From NCBI GenBank assembly GCA_017622995.1, contig JAGAQA010000008.1, positions 38,420 to 102,419 on the forward strand: 64,000 nt of DNA, given 5' to 3'. Position 1 is the stretch's first letter, and the number at the start of each line of letters is the position of its first letter. Origin of the DNA: Oscillospiraceae bacterium. GTDB taxonomy: Bacteria; Bacillota; Clostridia; Oscillospirales; Oscillospiraceae. Shown one piece after another: positions 53,454 to 61,700 of this stretch. The notes beneath the pieces were generated by a model. The model saw nothing but the letters and a program-made list of their open reading frames with translations, ran no database searches and was not told the origin of the DNA. Both the position numbers and the translations under genes were made by a program.

Positions 53454-53892
53454 GCTTTGGGGAATGGGTCTGTACTTTGAAAATTGCATACCCATTCGTC
53501 AAACACATTCCCATTGCTATTGCGATGAGCATAAGCCGCTTTAGAAGCTGCGCCGGGATGTGCCGGGGAAAAGCATCAGGACATCACTTATCTTTTCGGT
53601 CTGCTAGGCTTTCTTCCCCGGCACGGAGCGAGAAACAGTTTTCTAAGACTTCTGGGTAGCACCCAGAAGGGCGATGACAGGCAGTGGGGACAATGATACT
53701 CCCGTCCAGTCACAGCTAGGAACGCAATGAGGGCGGTCACATGAGAACCATGCGAGGGCGCTTCAACCCGTGGAGCTGGTACGCTGCCAGCCGTTTGATG
53801 ACTTCCCATAATAGCCGGGGTGTCGAGGACAAATAGGCTTCTTCAAATAACAAATCCGCCAGCAGCCTGAAATGGGCGCTGGCGGAGCTTAC

Positions 53893-53919
53893 ATAGGCGG
53901 AGAGTTGCCTATATTTTTT
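53893..53919 (+). terminator. Attenuator-like hairpin before the MazF gene
   Basis: Stem ATAGGC / GCCTAT followed by ATTTTTTG, ending just before the GAGGAGGT ribosome site of the toxin gene. It could limit read-through into that gene. Confidence 0.5.
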
Positions 53920-53936
53920 GAGGAGGTAAAACACAT

Positions 53937-54467
53937 ATGATAAACACATATCTAAGAGGGGAATTGTACTACGCAGACCTGGGCACGGGGGTTGGTTCCG
54001 AGCAGAACGGCTATCGCCCGGTGGTCATCATCCAAAATGATGTGGGAAATCGGCATAGTCCCACCACCATTGTGGCGGCGATTTCCACGCAGATTAAGAC
54101 CAAGGCGAATCTGCCCACCCACTACCATCTGAAGCCGGGGAGCGGGCTTGTGCAGCCTTCCATGGTCATGCTGGAGCAAATCAGAACCGTGGACAAGACC
54201 CGATTGGTTCAGTACATCGGGAAGCTGTCTGACGGGGAAATCAAAGGGTTGAATCATGCGTTGGCCGTCAGCATCGGCCTGATTCCCACAACACCCGGAA
54301 AACTCACATTGTGCCTGTGCAGCACCTGCGCCGAGAACTTCTACGGCTCAGGTGCTTATTATTTGCGCCGGGTGAACCCCATCGAGGTTGAAAAGGAGCT
54401 GTGTACCTACTGTAACCAAAGGGCGGGTTTCGATTATGAAATTACCCCTCGCCATAAGAGCCGTTAA
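53937..54467 (+). CDS. MazF/PemK-type endoribonuclease toxin with cysteine-rich C-terminal extension
   Basis: A 176-residue protein. Residues 1-115 are a MazF fold: LRGELYYADLGTGVGSEQNG, YRPVVIIQND, TIVAAISTQ, SMVMLEQIRTVDKTRL. An added ~60-residue tail holds CLCSTCAENF and CTYCNQRAGF, four to five cysteines arranged like a zinc ribbon, not present in classical MazF. The ATG follows GGAGGT. No MazE-like antitoxin gene lies directly upstream; the next gene downstream is a 53-residue protein and then a serine recombinase. Toxicity is inferred from family. Confidence 0.82.
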   Translation: MINTYLRGELYYADLGTGVGSEQNGYRPVVIIQNDVGNRHSPTTIVAAISTQIKTKANLPTHYHLKPGSGLVQPSMVMLEQIRTVDKTRLVQYIGKLSDGEIKGLNHALAVSIGLIPTTPGKLTLCLCSTCAENFYGSGAYYLRRVNPIEVEKELCTYCNQRAGFDYEITPRHKSR

Positions 54468-54523
54468 GCTGGTTCGCACCTTTGTCAAAACATTCCCTTT
54501 TTTATAATATAAAGGAGGCAATC

Positions 54524-54685
54524 ATGCTAGTCTATACGATCCGAAAGAGTAATTTGTATGCGTCCGGCATTGAACCAACCCGTGAAGTTCTGGACATAGC
54601 CAGTGAAAATGAGAATGTGGATTTTGCCCTTGTCCTTGCAAAGATTCTCAGGGAACTGACAGCCCAGACCGGGAACATAACTTAA
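54524..54685 (+). CDS. Small hypothetical protein between MazF and recombinase
   Basis: A 53-residue acidic protein, LVYTIRKSNLYASGIEPTRE then VDFALVLAKILRELTAQTG. The ATG at 54524 follows AAAGGAGG. No known domain; it ends 13 bases before the recombinase start and is probably cotranscribed. It could be an antitoxin for the MazF-like protein or an accessory factor of the recombinase, neither supported by motifs. Confidence 0.6.
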   Translation: MLVYTIRKSNLYASGIEPTREVLDIASENENVDFALVLAKILRELTAQTGNIT

Positions 54686-54698
54686 GGAGTGAAAACAT

Positions 54699-56600
54699 AT
54701 GACAGTCGTTGAGCGGTTAAGAAACAGGGGAGTGACACCCAGAGCGGTTTTGTACGCCAGATTTTCGTCAGACAACCAGCGGGAAGAGTCCATTGAAGCC
54801 CAGCTCCGGGCCATGCACGAGTATTGCAGCCGGAATTCCATCGTAATTATCCATGAATACTGTGACCGGGCAAAATCCGCGACTACGGATGACCGTCCGG
54901 AATTTCTGAAAATGATTGCGGCATCCAGGGAAGGGGACTTCGACTTTGCCATCGTCCATAAGTTGGACAGATTCAGCCGGAACCGTTATGACAGTGCCTA
55001 CTACAAACGGGAGCTGAAAAAGAACGGAGTGCAGCTTTTGTCCGTTCTGGAGCAGATGGACGACAGCCCGGAAAGCATCATTCTGGAATCCGTGCTGGAG
55101 GGCATGAGCGAATACTACTCCAAGAATCTGGCTCGCGAGGTTATGAAAGGAATGAGAGAATCAGCTATGGACTGTCGTTACATTGGCGGCTGGGTGCCCT
55201 ATGGTTTTCGGGTAGACCCGCAGACCCACAGATATATCATCAATGACTATGAGGCGGAAGCAGTCAGAATGATCTTCCGGGATGTAGCCGATGGCTGCGG
55301 CTACAATGTAGTTTTGAACAAGCTGAATTCCATGGGCTACCGCACCCGGCTGGGCAATACCTTCTCCAAGGAAACACTGTATGAGATGCTGCGGAATGAA
55401 AAGTACAATGGCGTCTATGTGTTTAGCAGGGCGGCAAGCAAGGACGAGCTGGGGCGGCGGAACAATCACCTGGACAAGCCCATTGAGGATCAGATCCGTA
55501 TTCCCGGCGGGATGCCCAAAATTGTGGACGATGACACCTTTGCCCGTGTGCAGGCAATTCTCACCAGCAGAAAGCGCCACGGGCGGCGGGATGGGAAGCG
55601 GAAATATCTGCTGACCGGCATGGTATTTTGCGGCCTCTGCGGTCACAGATATTGCGGCGATTCGATGCAGACCGGGGGTGAAAAGAATCGAAGCGTGATC
55701 GGCACCTACTTCTGCAATAACCGGAAAAACCACGGTGCCCATGCCTGCAGCAACTCCAATATCCATCAGGAACCTTTGGAGGAGCTGGTGCTTCGGAAGA
55801 TTGAAGAAATCGTCTTTGATGAATCTCGGATTCCGGGAATCGTGCAGGCGTACCGGGAGCTGTGCCAGCAGGAGGATGGGACGGATAAAGAAAAGATTCG
55901 TACCCTTCGCCAGAATCTGAAAACCGTAGAGCAGAAAATCGCCAACATTGTCAATATCATTGCCAATACGGGCAGTGCTGCGCTGGTAACTCAGCTTACC
56001 CAGTTGGAGCGGGAGAAAGAGCTGTTGGATGTCCAGATTCAGGAAGAGGAACGGGATACAAAGGAAAATGATCTGGACGAGGAGGCAATCCGCGCAGCGT
56101 TCCGGCAGGCACAGAAAATGTTCCACAGCGGCACCTTGCCCCAGATGGAGCAGATCATCAACCTGTACCTGGACAAGGTTTTGGTGTACCCGGATTATGT
56201 GGAAATCCATCTGAACAATGTCCCTGACAACCTCCTGAATCCGTCTCAGACCATGGACAAACCCGCACTCGGCGGGTTACATACATTTTATATCGAAAAA
56301 ATGTGCGAGAAAAATGACCCCCAAAATCGCACAAGGGAAAAGGGCCAATATGGATATAATATTCTGGTGAAACTACATAGAATAGAACAAAAGAAGGCAA
56401 AATCCAGAAGAAAAGGGCAAAAAGAAACTCGAGCCCAAGACGGCTTGGACTCGAGTAAAACTGGTGGAACGGACGTAACCACAGCAGAACATAAATTTGT
56501 TCTGACTTTACCTGATTTTATGGACTTTTCGATCTTTTTTAGGGGAATATTTTCTGCGCTGATTTGCCCCTTTCCTCCGTTGATGATGATTGTAAGGTGA
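54699..56600 (+). CDS. Large serine recombinase (site-specific integrase)
   Basis: A 633-residue serine recombinase. The N-terminal resolvase domain has the catalytic serine in VLYARFSSDNQ (S23/S24), DRAKSATTDDRPEF and the arginine-rich HKLDRFSRNRYDSAYYK; the Recombinase domain follows (RYIGGWVPYGF; RNEKYNGVYVFSR), then a zinc ribbon (GLCGHRYCGDSM, CNNRKNHGAHACSN) and a coiled coil (about 385-470). The last ~90 residues (from KMCEKNDPQNR) are unusual, basic and not typical of the family; they cover a hairpin and run antisense to the tail of the second recombinase. It probably moves the element that carries this region. Confidence 0.92.
   Translation: MTVVERLRNRGVTPRAVLYARFSSDNQREESIEAQLRAMHEYCSRNSIVIIHEYCDRAKSATTDDRPEFLKMIAASREGDFDFAIVHKLDRFSRNRYDSAYYKRELKKNGVQLLSVLEQMDDSPESIILESVLEGMSEYYSKNLAREVMKGMRESAMDCRYIGGWVPYGFRVDPQTHRYIINDYEAEAVRMIFRDVADGCGYNVVLNKLNSMGYRTRLGNTFSKETLYEMLRNEKYNGVYVFSRAASKDELGRRNNHLDKPIEDQIRIPGGMPKIVDDDTFARVQAILTSRKRHGRRDGKRKYLLTGMVFCGLCGHRYCGDSMQTGGEKNRSVIGTYFCNNRKNHGAHACSNSNIHQEPLEELVLRKIEEIVFDESRIPGIVQAYRELCQQEDGTDKEKIRTLRQNLKTVEQKIANIVNIIANTGSAALVTQLTQLEREKELLDVQIQEEERDTKENDLDEEAIRAAFRQAQKMFHSGTLPQMEQIINLYLDKVLVYPDYVEIHLNNVPDNLLNPSQTMDKPALGGLHTFYIEKMCEKNDPQNRTREKGQYGYNILVKLHRIEQKKAKSRRKGQKETRAQDGLDSSKTGGTDVTTAEHKFVLTLPDFMDFSIFFRGIFSALICPFPPLMMIVR
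56436..56460. other. Hairpin inside the recombinase 3' end
   Basis: An imperfect inverted repeat ACTCGAGCCCAAG / CTTGGACTCGAGT, with an ACGG loop, lies in the tail region common to both convergent recombinase frames. It looks like a bidirectional terminator or an attachment-site feature that became part of a reading frame. Exact borders are approximate. Confidence 0.45.
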
Positions 56601-56773
56601 TCATCATACAGATACACGGAATGTACGAAGGTGTTGATGAGGATGCTTCGTTGTGCAGGATTCTTTCCGCAGTTGGTTTTTATGTAATCCAGATTAGCAA
56701 GAATTTGGGGATAAGAGAAGGTTCTATTCTTCTGTTTTTCGATTGTGAGCTGCTTTTCAATTTCCTTCTTTTC

Positions 56774-57961
56774 CTATTCACGTGCATCGATTCTCTTTGT
56801 AATCCTGTCCACGGATTGTCCGTGCTCCAATGCAGCCCACAGGTTTTCTAGGGCGTTCTCAACCTCTTTTAGTGCAGCTTCGAGTCTTTTGATGGATACC
56901 AGAGTACTATCATCTTGGCAGGCTTTATATAGCTCGTCAGCAATATATTTTATCCTCTCTTCCGTAAGTAAACTCATGCATACATCCACAACGGCATCCT
57001 CTATCGGTTCTTTGGGAACCGCTTTTTTATCGCATTTATGCTTCTTGGCATTGTTGCACATGTAGTAGTGATAATGCTTACCGCTTTTGCTGGTGCCACC
57101 ATATCCGGTCATTGGAGTGTTGCATTCACCGCAATAGAGTTTCGTCGTTAGGAGATACTCGTCTTTACCGCGAATCCTGCCGGGTGCAGCTTTGTTTTTC
57201 TCTATCAGATGTTGCACACGAAAGAACAGTTCGTCATCGATTATGCGGGGCATTCCACCGGGTGTCTCCGTTCCTTTGTAGAGATAGTACCCGATATAGC
57301 GCTTGTTATGGAGTATGCGACTGATGCTGTTCTTATTGAACTCTTTGCCACGGGAAGTGCGAATACGGCGATTATTGAGATCCCGGATAATGTCTGCTGT
57401 CACTTCACCGGACGCATACCGGTTGAAAATTTCACGCACAATAGCTGCCTCGTCCTCATCAATATAGAACCTACGATCCTTGTCCACTTTATAGCCAAGA
57501 CCGGGATTACTGCCATTGGAGAGGCACTTTTCTGCATTAAGCTGCATGCCACGGTTGATCTTCTGGGCAAGCTCAACGGAATAGTACTCGGCCATACTTT
57601 CCAGAACACCTTCGATGAGAATACCAGAAGCATCGTCTGTGATGTTCTCTTTAGCAGAGAGAACACGAACACCGTTCTTCTTCAGTTTAGCCTTATGGAT
57701 TGCACTGTCATACCGATTTCGGGCAAAACGGTCTAGCTGATAGACCAGTACAAATTGGAATGTTTTCTTTTCGCTATCCTGAATCATCCTTTGGAAGCTT
57801 TCGCGATTATCCGATGTTCCGCTCTGCGCCCGATCTATGTATTCACCGATTACAGTGTAATTGTGTGCTTTGGCATATTCATAACATACTCTCAGCTGGC
57901 CCTCAATCGACTGTTCCGTCTGGCTGTGACTGGAGAACCGGGCATAGATGGCAACATTCAT
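56774..57961 (-). pseudogene. Second large serine recombinase, interrupted by an amber codon
   Basis: The open part encodes 395 residues: VAIYARFSSHSQTEQSIEGQ with catalytic S10, VYQLDRFARNRYDSAIHKAK, the recombinase domain and a zinc ribbon (CGECNTPMTGYGG; MCNNAKKHKCDKKAV). At 56774-56776 a TAG follows DARE, but the same frame continues with the expected coiled coil and end (EKKEIEKQLTIEKQKN, YIKTNCGKNPAQRSILINTF, VYLYDDHLTIIINGG) to a stop at 56288. A single nonsense mutation therefore separates the last domain. GGAGGTAAAG precedes the ATG. It is convergent with the first recombinase and its full frame overlaps it by over 300 bases. Confidence 0.85.
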
Positions 57962-58082
57962 TTCTTTACCTCCTGTTTCGTGTTATATACTTATATTACA
58001 CGATCCAGAGTGTCGAAATGCAATGAATTTTCGTGTCGATTTGTAGTATTGGAACCAGCAAGAATGACCATCGGAGCTACTA

Positions 58083-58940
58083 TTATAATTCTAAAATCCC
58101 ACTATCGTGTGGTGAATAAAGGGAATCAAAAACTCTTTTCGGAGTAAAAAGATGTGTAGTCAAAGCTTGCTTGTCGTTTTCGTAAGGGATAACATTGTCA
58201 AATTCAATACGAAGACAATCCCAAGTAGCATCGTTTACATTGGCTGTTACAGTGAGTACTTTTTTACATTTTTCAAAAACTGCGTTATATTTGCAAATGC
58301 ATGGGCCGTTTTCCTCAAAATCCTCATCTGTAAGTCCGAATTCAGTTGGTTTAGATTGATTGATGTAGCAAACGAATTTATCCAACATTTTTTCATCTAG
58401 ATGAATTCTGTTTTTCAATAAGCCTTTAGAACTTCCTCCGCTTTCAATAATATAGGCTTTTGAGAAGGCAGTATTCATTTGCATTTCGTTAGGTGTATAT
58501 ATTATTTTGGTTTTGTTGTACTCTTCTCTTCTTTGAGGGGAAGTTTGAATTAAGTCACCTTTCCCAATTGTATCATAATCCCTATATTGCGCCCTCATTC
58601 CGAACGTAACCACACCGCGACTTCCGTAGAATCCGTTGCTAATATCCCAATCATTTAATAGCTTGAATTTTAGTAACACATCTACTAACCACTGTATTAT
58701 CATTAATGCATCATTTTGTGGAATGTCAAAATTCCTAATTATACCATCATTCATCGAGAACAATGTTTCACAAAAAGGATTGCTAATCGAATGCAAGATA
58801 GGCTCCAATTTTTTAATCCGGTATAAATTATTTATAGCTTCTTGCGCGTGTAAATCCCAATCGCTATTATAAAAAGCTGCTCCATATCCTAATAAATCGA
58901 TCCATGCGCAAAAACTATTTCTTAAATTAATCCCATCCAT
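58083..58940 (-). CDS. AbiH-associated protein with class III cyclase-like motifs
   Basis: A 285-residue soluble protein of no family I can name. The order of motifs recalls class III nucleotidyl cyclases: FCAWIDLLGYG with D15, LFSMNDGIIRN with D65 fifty residues later, and YGSRGVVTFG (108-114) where cyclases have an RxGxxxG strand. The two aspartates would be the metal ligands. Similarity is by eye and limited. The ATG at 58940 follows AGAGGTAAAG; an upstream in-frame ATG at 59075 overlaps AbiH. It lies 31 bases behind the AbiH gene on the same strand, so the two are very likely one operon. Confidence 0.6.
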   Translation of the reverse strand: MDGINLRNSFCAWIDLLGYGAAFYNSDWDLHAQEAINNLYRIKKLEPILHSISNPFCETLFSMNDGIIRNFDIPQNDALMIIQWLVDVLLKFKLLNDWDISNGFYGSRGVVTFGMRAQYRDYDTIGKGDLIQTSPQRREEYNKTKIIYTPNEMQMNTAFSKAYIIESGGSSKGLLKNRIHLDEKMLDKFVCYINQSKPTEFGLTDEDFEENGPCICKYNAVFEKCKKVLTVTANVNDATWDCLRIEFDNVIPYENDKQALTTHLFTPKRVFDSLYSPHDSGILEL

Positions 58941-58971
58941 TTCTTTACCTCTAAAACTGATGTAGTATGTA

Positions 58972-59844
58972 TTACCAATTAATATAGTCAATGCTAACAC
59001 CGGAACGTGAAACATAGTATTCCATATTTTCTTTTGCAGCATCCCCTCGATAATAAAAATCAATATGGTGTGCATATTTGACTATTTCTTGAATATAAAT
59101 GGCATCTTGGTCGCCACAGGACAAGCCCATGAAAACAACCTTATCATATTGTGGGATGGTGGAAAAAATGCTTTTGTAGTGCTTAAGTATTTCTGGACTG
59201 TTTTTATAGTACTGGTTGGCGGCCTGTTCCAACACATCATTTACAGCATTCCGGCACGTAGTATCTCTATAGTCAGAATGTTCGTCCTCTATAACGCATA
59301 GATAGTCTGGTTCTTGGTAAGCATTATGGCCTAAGATGATCTCCTGGCCAATGGTCCCGTGAATGTGATAAATTTTAATACCAGAAACATTGAAATTGTT
59401 TTCGATTGTTTGTGTATAATTAAAATTTACAATACAGTCTCCCTTTTTCGGTAAGAAATACCTATCTGGACGAATGGCTGTATCCATAGTCTTTATCCAC
59501 AAGTCGAATTGCTCTTTTAGAATGCGGATATATTGGTTGTAATATCCAACATTCCAAGCGGGACTATCCCAATATCCAGCACGATCGTCATCTGTTTCGG
59601 CATTATCCATTGCTTCGTTGTATATGTCATCAGCATAAAGTTGGGCAAAAACTGTGAGCATATCTTCAAATGTAGACCACCAGTGAACTTCGTTAACGTT
59701 GTATCCACGCTCATAAAACAGAGTGTCTATTTTATGCACCAATTCACCATATCCGTTGTCAAGCAAAAATATCTTAAAATCATAATAACTTGTAGGAAGC
59801 CCATAATGGCGGTCAAATCCATTTCCGATTATATAAAAGGTCAT
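58972..59844 (-). CDS. AbiH-family abortive infection protein
   Basis: A 290-residue protein with the AbiH signature at the start: FYIIGNGFDRHYGLPTSYYD. Later, DCIVNFNYTQTIENN, IKIYHIHGTIGQEIILGHN and VVFMGLSCGDQDAIYIQEI complete the family pattern; the GNGFD, HGT and GLSCGDQD blocks recall the nucleotide-binding layout of SIR2-like proteins. AbiH of Lactococcus causes phage abortive infection by an unknown mechanism. GGAGGCTTG precedes the ATG. The gene is AT-rich compared with the core and is followed by the cyclase-like gene. Confidence 0.88.
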   Translation of the reverse strand: MTFYIIGNGFDRHYGLPTSYYDFKIFLLDNGYGELVHKIDTLFYERGYNVNEVHWWSTFEDMLTVFAQLYADDIYNEAMDNAETDDDRAGYWDSPAWNVGYYNQYIRILKEQFDLWIKTMDTAIRPDRYFLPKKGDCIVNFNYTQTIENNFNVSGIKIYHIHGTIGQEIILGHNAYQEPDYLCVIEDEHSDYRDTTCRNAVNDVLEQAANQYYKNSPEILKHYKSIFSTIPQYDKVVFMGLSCGDQDAIYIQEIVKYAHHIDFYYRGDAAKENMEYYVSRSGVSIDYINW

Positions 59845-60323
59845 AATTTCAAGCCTCCGGAAATCTCAAGGTGTTATAGGAATAATATAGCTTGGAGAAT
59901 TGTAATAAACAAGTGTTTCAATAATATCCGTCAGTTTTTGTAATGAAAACTGGCGCGTTCGGTCTGATTTTGGAGATTCGAACTCTCCGCAGCCTGATCC
60001 CTCAAAATTAATGGTATCTTTTTCTAACGTTGTATGTAACTTTTTGGGCACCATTTTTTCCAGAAAATCTGCTCTTTGAAAATTCCGTCTCCACTGTCTC
60101 TGTGTGCTCAAGCCTCACTATGGTCAAATTTATGGAAAAACCGCTCCCCGTGAAATCTCGGCAACTTTTCGCCTGATCAGGAAAGCGGTTTTGTTTGCGT
60201 GATTCTACCTTGCAAAGCAGTTTCCTTCATGTCATTTCTACTTTCACAAATCGGACTGCTATAAACAAGGAAGAGAGGTACAGCAACACCAAAGGAATAT
60301 TAGTTAGAAGAACACTGCGGAGC
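59845..60323 (-). other. Intergenic region between AbiH and DUF6236 genes
   Basis: No convincing gene. An 81-codon leftward frame (60111-59866) lacks a ribosome site. A stretch near 59970 resembles the T-loop of a tRNA (GTTCGAATC on the minus strand) but no cloverleaf can be built. A 9-bp stem AAAACCGCT / AGCGGTTTT encloses about 40 bases near 60138-60194. The DUF6236 gene ends at 60324. Confidence 0.4.
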
Positions 60324-61409
60324 TTAAATAATTCTTATCTGCTCATTTCTCTTTAGTAACCCGTTTTGCTCTGCACCCACGATATATGCAAAACCACTAT
60401 GTTGGCGATTAACATTCATTTTCCTTCTGTAGTCGCGGTATTGCATTCCTATTCCGATTAACCCATTTATTCCAGCGGTAGCACCTATAATGCTGTTTGA
60501 AGGATTTACCCCCATTGCTTCGGCCATTTGAATGACTGCGTATGCACCACCTGCATCTTGGATAAAGGAACGAATGCTGCCGAGTGCGAAGCTAATTTTG
60601 TCACCGACAAACATCCTCTCAGTGTCCCGGAGTTCTGTTTGCCAAGAGTTCCGGAACTTTAGAATCTCATTTTCGACTGCACGTGGGGAGTCACATTCAG
60701 AGATTGCCTTTTCAAAATCTGCAATTCTAATACGCAGAGCAGTGAGGTCGTCTTTTCGTTTCTCTTTAAAGTCAAGAATATACTCGAAACCAACATCCAT
60801 AGATGGTATAGGTAAACAGTCGTTAAGCAGTAACGTGACCATTTGCCGGTCTTTCCGAGCTCCAGTTTGACGGTAAACATCATTTAGCTTATAGCTTCTA
60901 TCAGAGCCGATCACCATGCCACGTTGATACTTTGCGATATATTCTGCTAGTGTCCGCATATAGATCTGGATAATGCTCTGATCCATTTGAATCCAACCGT
61001 CTTCGCTGATGACCCTGATCAAGTCTGCTTCTAACAGTTGGTCGATAATACGAGCGGGCAGTTTTTTATAGTGTATAGCAGTAGCTAACGCGGGATTGTA
61101 TTTCTTTTTGGTATGAATTAAATCCAAGCGATTCTGGTGAGGAGCCTTAGAATAAGAAGAGTCAAAACGACGTAAACGTCGCATAAAAATTTGTGCAATT
61201 TCCGAAGAGCCAGCATTGGAAAAATGGTCTTCAGGATAGATTGCTCGGTACTGGTTTCGCTCGCTTAAGTACAGCAATTCTGGGGAAAGATTTGGATATT
61301 CTTCATAAGGAACAATAGAACAGACTTCGTCCCAATATAGAATCACGGACCGTAGCCAGGGGCTATCGGATATATTAATTTTGGGATAATAAAGAATGGA
61401 TTGCGGCAT
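60324..61409 (-). CDS. DUF6236 family protein
   Basis: A 361-residue protein beginning MPQSILYYPKINISDSPWLR, followed by SVILYWDEVCSIVPYEEY, the characteristic opening of DUF6236 proteins. The C-terminal part has a small hydrophobic glycine-rich segment (SNSIIGATAGINGLIGIGMQ). The ATG at 61409 follows AGGAGAAAC; an upstream ATG at 61466 lacks a site. Members are found in defence islands and near mobile elements, with no known activity. It is divergent from the nuclease-helicase gene. Confidence 0.8.
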   Translation of the reverse strand: MPQSILYYPKINISDSPWLRSVILYWDEVCSIVPYEEYPNLSPELLYLSERNQYRAIYPEDHFSNAGSSEIAQIFMRRLRRFDSSYSKAPHQNRLDLIHTKKKYNPALATAIHYKKLPARIIDQLLEADLIRVISEDGWIQMDQSIIQIYMRTLAEYIAKYQRGMVIGSDRSYKLNDVYRQTGARKDRQMVTLLLNDCLPIPSMDVGFEYILDFKEKRKDDLTALRIRIADFEKAISECDSPRAVENEILKFRNSWQTELRDTERMFVGDKISFALGSIRSFIQDAGGAYAVIQMAEAMGVNPSNSIIGATAGINGLIGIGMQYRDYRRKMNVNRQHSGFAYIVGAEQNGLLKRNEQIRII

Positions 61410-61543
61410 ATCGTTTCTCCTATTATTGTATGTTATGTGTATGAAACAAGGTCTTTTATATAGCATATCACAAATTGTTAATTACTTCAAATGATACTTA
61501 TTTTTCTGTGAGAAGTCATTGATTGCAGCATATGGTAGATTCG

Positions 61544-61572
61544 TTGACGAATACTGAATTTTGCAATATAAT
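61544..61572 (+). promoter_or_regulatory. Promoter of the DUF2075 gene
   Basis: TTGACG (61544-61549), a 17-base spacer and consensus TATAAT (61567-61572), about 130 bases before the start. A 25-codon frame lies in the leader. Confidence 0.75.
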
Positions 61573-61607
61573 AGAACCAATATGTAAAACAAAACGGCAC
61601 TCGGCCT

Positions 61608-61685
61608 ATGAATATCACCTGGAAACTGGATAAGCCAATCCCGGCGAAGTACCTTAAGAAAACAAATAAGTTGGTAGTTGGATAA
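61608..61685 (+). CDS. Possible 25-aa leader ORF before the DUF2075 gene
   Basis: ATG at 61608 to TAA at 61685, encoding a basic peptide (MNITWKLDKPIPAKYLKKTN and five more residues). It has no clear ribosome site, but it lies between a strong promoter and the next gene, which begins 15 bases after it. Could be a leader peptide or the stub of a lost gene. Confidence 0.25.
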   Translation: MNITWKLDKPIPAKYLKKTNKLVVG

Positions 61686-61700
61686 CAGAGGGAATAAAGT

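Larger units (their letters stand above)
53391..53936 (+). other. Non-coding region with several hairpins
   Basis: A strong terminator, GAAACAGGTGAAGG / CCTTCACCTGTTTC (53416-53450), ends the sigma-like gene. Farther on are GTGCCGGGGAA / TTCCCCGGCAC (53560-53570 with 53614-53624), CTTCTGGGT / ACCCAGAAG (53649-53669) and TCCGCCAGC / GCTGGCGGA (53855-53886). No gene is seen; short open frames lack ribosome sites. Folding of this kind between element genes would suit a structured RNA or an oriT, which cannot be decided here. Confidence 0.45.

Noticed and set aside
53588-53949. Short minus-strand frames opposite the structured region
   Set aside because: They lack ribosome sites and cover hairpins; composition is not coding-like.
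59950-60010. tRNA-like T-loop (GTTCGAATC on the minus strand)
   Set aside because: Neither an acceptor stem nor an anticodon arm can be formed around it, and the T stem is imperfect.
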